This document shows, in pieces, positions 12,085 through 22,564 of a stretch of 64,000 nt of DNA (position 1 is its first letter; the number at the start of each line of letters is the position of its first letter). The stretch comes from Erinaceus europaeus (taxonomy: Eukaryota > Chordata > Mammalia > Eulipotyphla > Erinaceidae), in the NCBI RefSeq assembly GCF_950295315.1, contig NC_080175.1:85129566-85193565 (forward strand), given 5' to 3'. A model generated the notes under the pieces. The model worked only from the letters and a program-made list of their open reading frames with translations. It did not search any database and was not told the DNA's origin. A program made the translations under genes and the position numbers.

Positions 12085-12425
12085 TCTTTTTTAAATTATT
12101 TATTGCCTCCAGGGTTATCGCTGGGACAGGTGCCTGCACTACGAATCCACTGCTCCTGGAGGTCATTTTTTCCCATTTTGTTGCACTTGTTGCTGCACTT
12201 GTTATAGTTGTTATTGTTGTCATAGCTGTTGTTGTTATTGTTGGGTAGGACAGAGAGAAATCAAAAGAGGAGGAGAAAAGATAGACACCTGCAGACCTGC
12301 TTCACTGCTTGGGAAGCGACCCCCTGCAGGTGGGGAGCCGTGGACTCAAACCAAGATCCTTAGGCCTGCCCTTGCACTTTTTGCCATGTGCGCTTAACCC
12401 ACTGCGCTACGGCCCAGCTCCCGAT
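12085..12425 (-). mobile_element. Dimeric SINE: tRNA head, CAA tract and second monomer
   Basis: On the minus strand the order is a tRNA-like head ('gggagctgggccgtagcgc', B box 'ggtttgagtcc' area), the 'cacctgcaggggg' centre, a CT-rich run, a CAA-rich tract, then a second unit ('ccaggagcagtggattcg...gataaccctggaggc') and an A-rich tail. This two-part form recurs at 16.2, 41.1, 51.7 and 56.5 kb. Confidence 0.85.
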
Positions 12426-13270
12426 ATAGTTTATTCCTACAAGTAATTTTTTGGGCTCAGAATTCAGATTCACATTTTGAATGGGCTGGATTGGATTGCC
12501 AATGGTGAATCAATTGATAGCAGCAGCATTGGTATCAATAATGCACCAACATGATATGTGTCACTGAAAAGTTCTAAGCTGTATTGTAAATATTATCTTA
12601 ACTATGGTGGGGGAGGCAGAGAAACCTGGGAATAAAGAGCAGATAAGCTGTAGAGCTGTGATTTGAAATCTAGCAGCCTGGTTATTGTGATTCTATTTTA
12701 AGATAGAAGAGGACCTAGCATATTTAAATACTGGCCATAAGCAGGTAATATAAAAGATGAGGTCGTATAAACAGGAGAGAACATACACATTGCAACATTC
12801 ATGTACAGTTGAAACTGGTCCTCACCACTTTATTATTTTAAAAGACTCACATTTTATTCTAGATGGTGATTCTGCCTGTTCAAATAAGAAATATTTTAAT
12901 TTTTCTCAATCTTGCTTGTCTCGCATCTGATCATAAGACGATGTTTGGTCAAAAGCAGAGTGTGAAATAAGAGCAGTGTGGTTGGTGGATGAAAGGAATA
13001 ATCTCAACTGGGAAAAAGAGCACTTTTGCCCTCTCACGTCTCTTGCTTCAGGTTTTCATTGTAGACATGTAAGTAGAACTCAAGTAGCCTTGTTTTGCCC
13101 CGGGAAGAATGGTACAGAAAAGGAGGGTCCTGGATCCCCAGTGAAACCTTGGAACTACCCAGCTTTCCTGGCCTTGCTAAAACAGCTCTTTCATCTAACA
13201 GTACGCTATTCTGTTTCATTTGTTTTTTGGGAGGTGACAAATCTTAAAAAGTTCTATTTTTTTATGGGGG
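12426..13270. other. Unique intergenic DNA
   Basis: No gene is supported. The 106-codon frame at 12976-13296 has no recognisable features, no splice context I can defend, and runs into a poly(G) stretch (13266-13275). Confidence 0.4.
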
Positions 13271-13278
13271 GGGGGTGG

Positions 13279-13345
13279 TTAATGGTTGTTGTATGACAGC
13301 CCGGCTAGCTCAGTCAGTAGAGCAGGAGACCCTTAATGGTTGTTG
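13279..13345 (+). pseudogene. Truncated tRNA-Lys(CTT) retrocopy flanked by a direct repeat
   Basis: Bases 13299-13337 match the 5' half of mammalian tRNA-Lys(CTT): the acceptor strand start 'gcccggc', the A box 'tagctcagtcagtagagca', and the anticodon arm up to 'gaccCTTaat'. The 3' half with T loop and acceptor end is absent, so it cannot make a tRNA. It sits between two copies of the 13-base repeat 'ttaatggttgttg' (13279-13291 and 13333-13345), which looks like a target-site duplication. No poly(A) tail is present. The right repeat overlaps the anticodon-loop match, so the exact 3' end is uncertain. Confidence 0.7.
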
Positions 13346-13419
13346 CACCTTGTCAGCACATGAGTAAAATTTCCCGTCTCACCATGATAGGTGTATGTAA
13401 AACATTCTCACCCCCAGTT

Positions 13420-13935
13420 TAGATTTTTTTTTTTTTACCATCATGCACCAGGACCCCAAAGCCTTCTCCTTCAGTCCCCCACCCCCAAGCCTATTCCTCT
13501 TCCCCAGGGCCCTTTGTTTTGATGAGATTACACCAAACGCAGTCCAAGTTTTACTTCCTGTTTCCTACGGTCTACCCATGAGTAAGATATCCAATACTAT
13601 CCTTCTCTTTCTGGCTTATCTCTTAATATGATTCCTTCAGGCTTCCTCCAAGATGAGGTAAAGAAGGTGAAATCAGCATTCTTAAAAGCTGAGTAGTATT
13701 CCATTGTGTATATATACCTCAATTTACTCAGCCACTCATCTGTTGCTTGACACCTAGGTTGCTTCCAGGTTTGGGCTATTACAAATTGCACTGCTGTGAA
13801 CATAGATATACATAGATCTTGTTGGGTGTGTTTGTTTCCGTAAGATATACCACTAGAAAAGGAATTGCCAGGTCATAAAGTAGGTCCATTTCTTGCATCC
13901 TGCAGACTGCTCTCCACAAGGGTTATCCTGTTTGT
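13420..13935 (-). mobile_element. 5'-truncated L1, ORF2 C-terminus plus 3' UTR
   Basis: On the minus strand the ORF2 end reads 'MFTAVQFVIAQTWKQPRCQATDEWLSKLRYIYTMEYYSAF' (13597-13803). It is followed by a 3' UTR of the 'ccaaagcaaaggac' family (13425-13600) and by an A run that appears as poly(T) at 13425-13437. The 5' break is near 13935. This 3' UTR is not related to the 44-kb L1 tail. Confidence 0.85.
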
Positions 13936-13980
13936 TTTAATGTTTGTGATAATGCAGCTAGTCACTATATAAAGTTTAAG

Positions 13981-14288
13981 AAGCATAGTGTGGGCTGGGG
14001 AGATAACATAATGGTTACGCAAAATACTTTCATGCTTGGGGCTCAGAGGTTCCAGGTTCAATTCCCAGAACCATCATAAGCCAGAGCTGAGCAGGGCTCT
14101 CTGGTCAGCCTCTTTCTCTTGATATATATATCATGATATATATCTTCATATATATATATCACTATGGGAAGGAGGGAAGGAAGGAAGGGAGAGGGGAAGG
14201 AATGGAGGGAGGAAGGAAGGAAGGGATTTAGGGAGAAAGGAATAGAAGGAGGGAAAGAAATTTTTTAAAGGTATAAAAAGCATAGTGT
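13981..14288 (+). mobile_element. SINE (third head type) with long (TA)n and (GGAA)n tail
   Basis: The head 'ggctggggagataacataatgg', B box 'ccaggttcaattccc' and 'gccagagctgagcagggctc' end in 'ctctttctctt'. A TA-rich run (14122-14160) and a GGAA run (14166-14238) follow. Direct repeats 'aagcatagtgt' flank it (13980-13990 area and 14278-14288). Confidence 0.75.
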
Positions 14289-14588
14289 TAGGGAGCTGGG
14301 CTGTAGCACAGTGGGTTAAGCGCAGGTGCCGCAAAGCACAAGGACTGGAGTAAGGATCCCAGTTCAAGCCCCAGGCTCCCCACCTGCAGGGAGTTGCTTC
14401 CCAGGCGGTGAAGCAGGTCTGCAGGTGTCTACTTTCTCCCCCCCTCTCTGTCTTCCCCTCCTCTCTCCATTTCTCTCTGTCCTATCCAACAACAACGACA
14501 ACAGTAATAGCTACAACAATAAAACAACAAGGGCAACAAAAGGGAATAAATAAATAAATATTTTTTTAAAAAAAAAAAGCATAGTGTT
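14275..14588 (+). mobile_element. Full-length tRNA-derived SINE with 15-base target-site duplication
   Basis: The body 14290-14573 starts 'agggagctgggctgtagc' and shows A box, B box ('cagttcaagcccc'), 'cacctgcagg', CT run, CAA tract and A-rich tail. The duplication 'aaaaagcatagtgtt' is exact at 14275-14289 and 14574-14588. The left copy is the right-hand repeat of the preceding SINE, so the same target sequence was used twice. Confidence 0.9.
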
Positions 14589-14589
14589 C

Positions 14590-15955
14590 AGAAGTTAGTA
14601 GGTGAAACAATTTTTGAAGGAAACACCATGCACTTTATTAGCAATAAAATGAGTTTATAAGTGAAACGTGGTCATTAAGCAGAGTAGGCCAAAAGAAGTT
14701 TCAGGAGTGATGAAAGGTAATAATAGATTGAAAAGAAAGTAATATAATAGATATAACTTGAGTATGTAGCTTATCAGAAGCTTCTATGAAGTTGTACACA
14801 TAAACACACATTTGAATTACTCTCCACAATAAAATCAAGTGTATTTCTTTTTGGTATGAGGAGAATTGTATTTATAATTTTGCAATGGTGTGAATCTGTA
14901 AGGGAAAGACCTAAATAAAAGAAAATCAATTTCAGGCTTTCTCAAATGAAACTAAGCAAAGAGAGATAAGTACCACAACTTTAGCAAAGAATATGAAACA
15001 GGAGTACACATCCACGGCCTTAAATGATAGTCACTCTTGCTAGTGACTGCAAATTTTATCATACTATTTTTAATAATAAAACATCTTTAGCATTATTATC
15101 AGATTCAGTTTTAAAGTTTTGCTCGTGCTCCAACTTCCAAATAAGAATTACCCTAGGAGAATACTTTAATAGTGAAACAGCTGAAATTGAAACTGAGAAC
15201 TGCACGGTGAATTTGAGAAGGAAGATTTCTGTGGTAAATTGTTTATGTGCCAATAAATTCGCTAATAGACATTTTCACCAGTTTGCTAAAGTTTCTTCCA
15301 AGAAAAATAGTTATAAGGAATGAATTTCTCTCATTTTCTGTTCCTTCTTAAAATAGCAATTATATATTTTTAAGTCCACAATTTATACCATGTGTTTTTC
15401 AGAACATTTTCATACTGACGACCCTGTAAAAGTATAAAGCTCTTAAGAAGAGACAGAAACCTTTACATTAAAGTTTCTGCACAATTAAGTTTACAGTTTA
15501 GATAGTGTGAAAAATAAACTAATTGTATATTGAGACACTAATAGTTACATCATGAAAATGATAGTATTCAATAACATGATTGTGTGTCTAAAAACTATGA
15601 TGCATACTACAGTATAACCCTTAACCATGGAGGGATATATGTATGCTATCAGGACTGTTCTCCATTATGACTTTGATAGTTCTCATTTATCTCATTAAAT
15701 TCACTAAATAAAAATGTACAGAAGTATGTATCCAATGATATCCAAAACTGCATATAATTTGTTTTAATAAGTACATATAGCTTACATTTCCAAGTTAGAT
15801 TCTGTGAAGAAATATTATATGTGAAATAAGCATCAATATGTATTAAAACATTTGCCTATACCCTAAAATATGTAGGAAAGTATATATATATATTTCTTCT
15901 TTTTTATGCATGTATGTTTCTGTCATATATATGACAGAATATATATATATATATG
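14590..15955. other. Unique AT-rich intergenic DNA
   Basis: I recognise nothing apart from short TA runs near 15882 and 15936. The 99-codon frame at 15024-15323 has no known-family features, and I do not call it a gene. Confidence 0.45.
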
Positions 15956-15959
15956 ACAC

Positions 15960-16232
15960 ACTGACAAAACCATAGGATAAGACTGGTACAACTCCACACA
16001 ATTCCTACCACCAGAACTCCATATCCCATCCCCTCCCCTGATAGCTTTCCTATTCTTTAACCCTCTGGGTATATGGACCCAAGGTCATTATATGATTCAG
16101 AAGATGGAAGGTCTGGCTTCTGTAATCGTTTCTCTGCTTAGCATGGGCATTGACAGGTAGATCCATACTCGCAGCCTGCGTCTCTCTTTCCCTAGTGAGG
16201 CAGGGCTCTGGGGAGTAGGGGCTCCAGGACTT
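15960..16232 (-). mobile_element. L1 3' terminal segment
   Basis: The minus strand carries the same terminus as the 44-kb L1, from 'cctggagcccctactcccc' through 'gtatggatctacctgtcaatg' to 'gtggagttgtaccagtc' and 'ttttgtcagtg'. Its upstream side abuts the next SINE. Confidence 0.8.
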
Positions 16233-16502
16233 TTTTTTTCTTCCAGGTTTATTGCTTCAGCTTAGTGCAGCACTACAAAGTCACAGCTCCTGGTGCCCAT
16301 TTTTTCCATTTTATTGCATAGGGCAGTGAGAAATTGAAAGAGGAGTGGGAGATAGAGGAAGATAGACATCTGAATACTTGCTTTGCTGCTTATGAAGTGT
16401 CTCCTCTGCATGTGGGGAGCAGGGGCTCAAACTCAAATCCTTGAGGGTCCTCGAGCTTATACTATGTGCCCTTAACTGGACACACCACTGGCCAGCCCTG
16501 GC
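16233..16502 (-). mobile_element. Dimeric SINE, diverged
   Basis: On the minus strand it has a tRNA-like head near 16502 ('ggctggccagtggtgtgtcc'), a B-box-like 'tttgagttt', the 'cacatgcagagg' centre and CT run. A second monomer ('ggcaccaggagctgtgac...ctgcactaagctgaagcaataaacc') and an A-rich tail at 16232-16240 follow. Confidence 0.75.
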
Positions 16503-17214
16503 AAATAGATGATTGTTTTTCACTTTGTTAAAAATTATGTCTAACTGTTGCCAAATGTAATAGCTGAGATTTAGATTTCTAAATGTCTGCATGAGTTTGA
16601 CAGATAATATATGCAATGTGATTTTCCAAAAATAGAGAGGTACAAATGGGAATGTAAGAAAAAAATCTGTTTCTCACACCTTGCTCTTTATTTTCACTAT
16701 GACAGCATTATTAGCAGTTGAGTAATTGTCTTTCCAAAGATAATTTGTGAAAATATAATTGAACCAATATGGACAGATACGGAATCTGTTTTTTAACAAT
16801 GTCATTATGTTCATTTCCTATGCAGATTTCTACAAATGTATGTCTAACAGTCATATTGTTGCACTTAATTATTGATACAATTAGAATCTTCTTTCAGAGA
16901 CTTTAAAAGGACACATCCCTCCATCCCTACTCCTCTCTCTGATCCTTACTAAAGCAACAACTGTACTTACTTCTGGCCACTTTGTTCTGTACTATCCTGC
17001 TTTGATTCTTTACTCCAGAAATATTCAGTGTATACACTTATTTTTTGTTTTAATCAGTTCATCTGTTTGCATTTTGTTTCTCTATTATAACAAGACTACC
17101 AGAGGGCAGAAGTTCTTTTCTCTATTTCATTCCCTATTACATACAACAGTGCTGACCTGAGAATATGTCCTCATATTTTTCTACCTTGCTCACTTCCCTT
17201 AATATCTTCCATAG
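16503..17214. other. Unique AT-rich intergenic DNA
   Basis: No gene or repeat recognised. Confidence 0.45.
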
Positions 17215-17503
17215 AAAATAGTTTGAAAGGAGTCAGGTGGTAGTGCAGCAGGCACAAATGCAAGGACTAGTGTAAGGATCTCGGTCGAGCCCCCCGGCTC
17301 CCCACCTACAGGGCAGTCGCTTCACAAGCAGTGAAGCAGGTCTGCAGGTGTCTATCTTTCTCTCCCCCTGTCTTCCCCTCCTCTCTCCATTTCTGTCTGT
17401 CCTATACAACAACGACATCAATAACAACTATAATAACTACAACAATAAAACAAGGACAACAAAAGGGTATAAATAATTTTTTTTAAAAAAATAGTTTGAA
17501 AGG
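17215..17503 (+). mobile_element. tRNA-derived SINE with 16-base target-site duplication
   Basis: The body 17231-17487 is bounded by exact copies of 'aaaatagtttgaaagg' (17215-17230 and 17488-17503). It has the B box 'cggtcgagcccccc', 'cacctacagg', the CT run, CAA tract and a T-then-A-rich tail. Confidence 0.92.
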
Positions 17504-17685
17504 CTAGACAGAGGGTAGTAGAAATAATACTTGACCCATATCTGCAACTTTGGGAAAATTGCTGTAGCTTACTCTGGAGGGGTCAGGGATCCAGAACTCT
17601 GGTAGAGGGAACTGTGTGGTGTTGTACTCTTGTTATCTTGTAATTTTGTAAATCAATATTAAATAATAAAAACATATTTTAATTT
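17504..17685 (+). mobile_element. L1 3' tail, older relative of the 44-kb type
   Basis: The sequence 'gaaataatacttgacccatatctgcaac', 'ggatccagaactctggt' and 'ttgtaaatcaatattaaataataaaaac' matches tails at 26.3, 27.6 and 56.8 kb. Confidence 0.7.
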
Positions 17686-17689
17686 GACT

Positions 17690-18592
17690 ACCTGGAATCC
17701 CATCTTATGACTCCATTAGAGTTTACTGTACTTAGTAACTACTTAATAGTGAACATCTAGATATCTTTTATCTTTGTGTTAAGATGAACAAAACTGCAAT
17801 GCAAACACACACACACACATACGTACATACATACTGTACTCATGTGACACTACAACTGTTGGCTAAAGTCCAAGAATTCCAGAATTTAAGGACATACCTA
17901 TAATTAAGATGATACAATTTGCCAAATCCCTCTCCCAGGAGACTGTTCCAACTTAAATTCTCTACAACAATGTATGAAAACAAATATTTCCAAAGTTTAA
18001 CATGTTTTTCTATTACTTTATGACCTAATTTTTTCTTATAATAATTGTGACTCATCTGAAACTTATTTCTCTGTAAGAAATGAGATTGTAGTAGAAATTT
18101 TGTTTGTTTTGCATATAGTTGGTGATCTCAGTTTTATTAATTGAATTACTCTGCCAACCAGTATGGGTTTACATTTTCACTACTTATATTTAATAAGTTG
18201 ATTTTCTATTTTGTTCCATTTATTTGATATCTCTATGTGCTCTTTCATAGCTGTATTTTTTAATTTCTCAAGGAGTCCTACTTATTAACATCTTTACAGT
18301 TTTCCAAACATTTGAAAATTTGAACTTAAGAAATAATGTGCCTATATTTAAAAAAATCACAGTATCTTATGTGCATAAGACGTACTGATTGATTTAGGTA
18401 TAGCTGACATTATTATAATTTCAAAATTTATTGTGCAAGAGGTAAGTATGTATCTCCATAAGATTACTTTCTGCCCTCTCTGTTTTAATTTCACTGTATT
18501 TGAAGAATAAATGTTTACTTTTTGTTATTTCCTTTCATTAATACAATTTATTCTATTACAATAGTTTCTGCTTTGTAATCAAGCAGGTTAAG
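17690..18592. other. Unique AT-rich intergenic DNA with short (CA)n
   Basis: No gene seen. A short (AC)n run lies at 17805-17818, followed by ACAT steps. Confidence 0.45.
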
Positions 18593-18904
18593 GATTTTTA
18601 GGTATTGGGAGTTGGGCGGTAGCGCACATGGTGCCAAGCGCAGGGACCAGCGCAAGGATCCCGGTTCCAGTCGCCCCCCCACCTGCAAGGGGGTCGCTTC
18701 ACATTCGGTGAAAGCAGGTCTGCAGGTGTCTGCCTTTCACTCCCCCTCTCTGTCTTCCCTTCTTCTCTCCATTTCTCTCTGTCCTATCTAACAATGATGA
18801 CATCAATAACAACAACAATAATAACGACAACAACAATAACGACAAGGGCAACAAAAGGGAAAATAAATATAAAAAATAAATTTTAAAAATGATTTTTAGG
18901 TATT
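18593..18904 (+). mobile_element. tRNA-derived SINE with 14-base target-site duplication
   Basis: The body 18607-18890 lies between exact copies of 'gatttttaggtatt' (18593-18606 and 18891-18904). It has head 'gggagttgggcggtagcgc', a long CAA/AAC tract and the A-rich end 'aataaattttaaaaat'. Confidence 0.92.
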
Positions 18905-18987
18905 AATTCTGTATCAAGCTTATTCATTATCATCAGTTTTCTAATAAAGTAATGTGATTTTTTTTTACCTTATATTTTAAAAAGAAA

Positions 18988-19190
18988 TATTCTGGAACAA
19001 ACAAGATAGCTCTTCTATATAGTGTATCTGCTTCGTCATATTCAAAACTAGCCCCTACTGCACTGGAGGAGGCTTCAGCACTGTGCTCTCTTTTCCCCTC
19101 TCCCTCAGCTTACCTCTTTGTATTTGAAAATGTCTGCCTAGAGTGGTGAGACCCCAGTGATGAGAGGAATAAAGAGTTTTAAAAGATAAA
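18988..19190 (+). mobile_element. Heavily diverged SINE-like sequence
   Basis: The stretch 'aacaagatagctcttctatatagtg...' to 'gtgagaccccagtgatgagaggaata' resembles the third SINE head type and its downstream region, but with many changes. It could be chance similarity. Confidence 0.35.
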
Positions 19191-19489
19191 TTGTGCTTCA
19201 TCGCATTTTTAATGATGTATGAAAGTTTCACTTTAGTCAATTATATAGAATTTTCTTCTATTTTAACAGATCTTACATCTGCATTCACACCTTCTCTAAT
19301 AATATATATCCTCAAACTATAGAACAACGTTCCTCAAAATATCCACAGGACATGACTCTGTAAATCACCAATTCATTAAATCTGTTAATAGTTATCTAAA
19401 CAATAGTTTATACTAAACAAGTATTCATTTCTAACAATTGTACTCTACATAAACCTAGTAGATAGAATTATCTTAAATGCTTCAACTAC

Positions 19490-19640
19490 TTTTATTTTTA
19501 AGATTATATTATGTATTAAAGAGAGAGAGTGAGATGGACATACCAGTCATGGCAGTCATCGAGAAGGAATGAACTCAAGACCTCATGCTTGAGAGTCCAA
19601 TGATTTATCCAGTGCTACCTTCAAGGCCACAACTTTAAAT
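19490..19640 (-). mobile_element. SINE, third head type, diverged
   Basis: On the minus strand it reads 'ggtagcactggataaatcattgg', 'ctctcaagcatgaggtcttgagttc' (B box) and 'gactgccatgactgg' into a CT run. It resembles the plus-strand copy at 52.8 kb. Confidence 0.65.
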
Positions 19641-19644
19641 ACTT

Positions 19645-20380
19645 TTTTTAAATGTAGATAAAAACCTTAACACATTCTAATAACTACAAATGGTTATCAA
19701 ATTGCTAGTAGTCTGGTCATTGATTTCTTAATTTTTTATCCTTCCTCTTTTTTTCTTTTGCAGCTATACTTTCACTAAACTTTGAGAACTAGGACTGCCT
19801 TCTCACTTAGAATGTTGTTTTCTGTATGTTCTTCCTGGATATCTTTTATGAAATTAAGAATTATTATTTCCAGTTTGCTAAGAATTTACAACATAAATAT
19901 CTCCATATTTAATTTAAAAAAAAAAAACATATACTTGTTTTTAGTTCTACATCTTTTATCTCATGAGTCTTGTTTGATGGATATTTATTCAGCTACTTTC
20001 ATTTCTAGATGCAAATACTTTAGATGAATCAGATTTTTACATATTTTCTAGAATGAATTTGTGGTTTTATAGTTTACAGTTTTATAGCTATTTGTTCTTT
20101 TATAGTACTTATTCACCTTTTAGAACTATTAGGGGAATTTCACCTTAAACAGTGTAATTTTCGTTTTACTCCCACCTATTTATAATTTTATTTTGCTGTG
20201 AGTAAAGGTTATGTCTGTTGTATGAGGGAAAAGAAGTAATTTCTCACTAGCTACCACATGATACCAGTAGTAAAACAAATCTGTGTGACATAACTGCTTG
20301 AAATTAAAGTGATTCACAAGTAGCTGTGTAATATGAATGAAGCAGTATTTCAATTCCCTACTGAAAAATATTTTTTAATC
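19645..20380. other. Unique AT-rich intergenic DNA
   Basis: No gene or repeat recognised. The frame at 19782-20027 is T-rich and featureless. Confidence 0.4.
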
Positions 20381-20389
20381 TTTTTATTA

Positions 20390-20770
20390 AATTTCCTTGT
20401 TGGCCAACAGTAACAACAAAATAACATAGCTTAAATAAATGAATGAATGGTTAGTTTTTCACATGTAATAGGATGAACAGAGACAAGAGATCATGGCTGA
20501 TATAAAACCTATGGATGGCATCAAGGATACTGTTTTTATCTGCCTTCACGCTCTGTCATCCTTAATGCATGGTTTTATACTTATGTTCTCAATACAGCAG
20601 CTGCCTCTCTAGATATCACATTACTTTTTCAAGCAGAAAAAGTATAGAAGGACTGCTCTAAGATTTTCTTCGAACAAGATTATATTTAGGACAAGAAGTC
20701 CTCACTGAAACACATTGCAATGCCTAAAAAGGTGTCACACTCTAGCCTTAAAGAAGGCTAACAGTGAAAA
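20390..20770. repeat. Possible ancient eutherian interspersed repeat
   Basis: The order of motifs ('acaaaataacatagcttaaa', 'ctgccttcacgctctgtcat', 'ccttaatgcatgg', 'cagcagctgcctctctaga', 'aaaggtgtcaca') resembles a widespread old mammalian repeat whose consensus I partly remember. I cannot name the family with confidence. Confidence 0.35.
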
Positions 20771-20779
20771 TCCATTTAT

Positions 20780-21920
20780 TCCTTGTGTCGTAGAGGAAGC
20801 TAATAAGGTAAGTTTGTGAATGACTACTTAATAATCGAGTTTATATCTATCTCTTTGTCTTCTTTGCAAAGTATTAATCTTTTCCATCACTTATTTCTAG
20901 ACCCTGAACTCATGCCTATAGCTTCTAACTCTACAACCACTGGTCTTTCTTATTTTTATTTGTAAGATTTTTAAATTTTTGGAATTTGGCTATTTTATTT
21001 ATTTTTCCTTTTTAATGTTTCCTGTTACCTTAATATACTTGTCATGCACACAGAGGTTGCTGAAACACGTTTTCACAAGACTATTTTGACTAGAGGAACG
21101 TGTCATCTTGAATTTTGCATAGAATTTTACACAATATTTTCAATTTTATTTTAATTTCACCAGAGAACTTCTTAGCTCTGACTATGGTGGTGCAGAGGAG
21201 TGAAGGTGGAATACTCCAGTCTAAATTTTTTTTGCTGTATCTCCAGCTCCTCAGAGTATTTCCAGAAATAGTGTCATTTTTATAGCTCCCTCCTGTTAAT
21301 TTCAGGCCTATTCATAGAACTGCATATATCTAAGACCTTAACCTTGAAACAATGTAATTAAGCACAGACTTAATTCGGACTGCAACCTTTTCATCTCTAA
21401 ACCCTTGCATTCAGTCCCCTGGTCAGGCTCCCACAATGCATTAGCACCACTTCAGTTTCTTCCAGACTCCAAGGATTTCAATTACTTGTCAAATATTTTA
21501 CAGAATAGCACTCAAATTAAGGTTGGAGTTTTCTTATTTTTTTAATTAAAGTCACATATTATTTGGGAAAATATCATAGAGGAGACATGCTATTCTAAAT
21601 TCTTCATTTCAAAACATACAATGTCTGTATATTACTGTTCATGTTAATCTTAATCACACGATGGTAATGATGTCTACCAGGATTCACCATTATGAAGTGA
21701 CTATTTTTTCTTAGTAATTACTATTTGGAGACATGCTTTGAAACTAAAAACATCCCATTTCTATTTAACTCTTGCTCCCTAACTTCAACATCAATCAATG
21801 AATCTTACCTGCAGCATTATTACTACGGTTGCAATGATTTCCCATTTTCATATTTTAGGTACATTTATAAACTGACATTCTCCTGTGAAGATAAATTATT
21901 GCTACTTCTCTGTTTTTCAT
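20780..21920. other. Unique intergenic DNA
   Basis: No gene supported and no repeat recognised. Confidence 0.4.
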
Positions 21921-21924
21921 ATTT

Positions 21925-22118
21925 ATTATTTCTGGGTAGAGACAGAGAAATTAAGAGGGCAGAAGGAGACAGAAGGAAAGAGACAGAGACACACCTGCAA
22001 CACTGCTTTTCCACTTGTGAAGCGTCCCCCACTGCAGGTGGGGAATAGGGACTTGAACCTAGATCCTTGTGCACTGTGACATGTTCACTCAGCCAGGTGC
22101 ACCACTGCCTGACCCCTT
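21925..22118 (-). mobile_element. tRNA-derived SINE (short type)
   Basis: The minus strand carries 'ggggtcaggcagtggtgcacctggctgag', B box 'taggttcaagtccc', 'cacctgcagtgggg', 'gtgttgcaggtgtgtctctg' and a CT-rich end. The frames at 21725-22079 are partly this repeat. Confidence 0.85.
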
Positions 22119-22167
22119 TTTCTCTCTGTTTAAAGCATTTCTTTACTTTCTAAAACAGCATAATGTC

Positions 22168-22173
22168 TTCTCT

Positions 22174-22205
<32 letters not shown>

Positions 22206-22290
22206 GATTTCCTTTCCTTTTCCAACACTTTCCCCTTTCTTTTCCTTCTCTTTCTTTCCCTTCCCTCTTCCTCTTCCTCTTCCTCTTTAT
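22168..22290. repeat. (TC)n and CTTCC-rich polypyrimidine tract
   Basis: A TC run (22168-22205, one interruption) passes into an irregular C/T stretch with (CCTCTT)n near 22265-22287. It lies between two minus-strand SINEs. Confidence 0.85.
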
Positions 22291-22309
22291 CATTCTGTTG
22301 TTGCTAAAA

Positions 22310-22562
22310 GCACTATTTCTGGGCTAAGTGTATGAACAATGAATCCACTGCTCCCGTTTTCTATTTTTTTAATGATGTCTGTTAGAGACAGTGAGAATTT
22401 GAGAATGAAGAGGAATATAAAGAGGGAGAGAGAGAGAGACACCTGCAGCACTGCTTTGCCGTTTGCCACGCTTTCCCCAGCAGACTGTGGCCAGAGGCTG
22501 GAACCTAAATCCTTCAGTAAGGTAATATGCATGTTCTACTGATTGTGTCACTTCCTGGCCCA
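22310..22562 (-). mobile_element. Dimeric SINE, diverged
   Basis: On the minus strand it begins 'gggccaggaagtgacacaatc' and has 'aggttccagcctctggcc', 'gtgctgcaggtgtctctctc'. It ends with a second monomer remnant ('acgggagcagtggattcattgttcat...agcccagaaatagtgc'). Confidence 0.8.
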
Positions 22563-22564
22563 TT

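Noticed and set aside
12976..13296. 106-codon frame in unique DNA
   Set aside because: No family resemblance, no splice or promoter context, and it ends in a poly(G) and tRNA-fragment region.
13299..13337. Functional tRNA-Lys gene
   Set aside because: The 3' half with T arm and acceptor strand is missing, so no tRNA can fold.
15024..15323. 99-codon frame in unique DNA
   Set aside because: There is an overlapping frame on the other strand, no recognisable motif and ordinary AT-rich composition.
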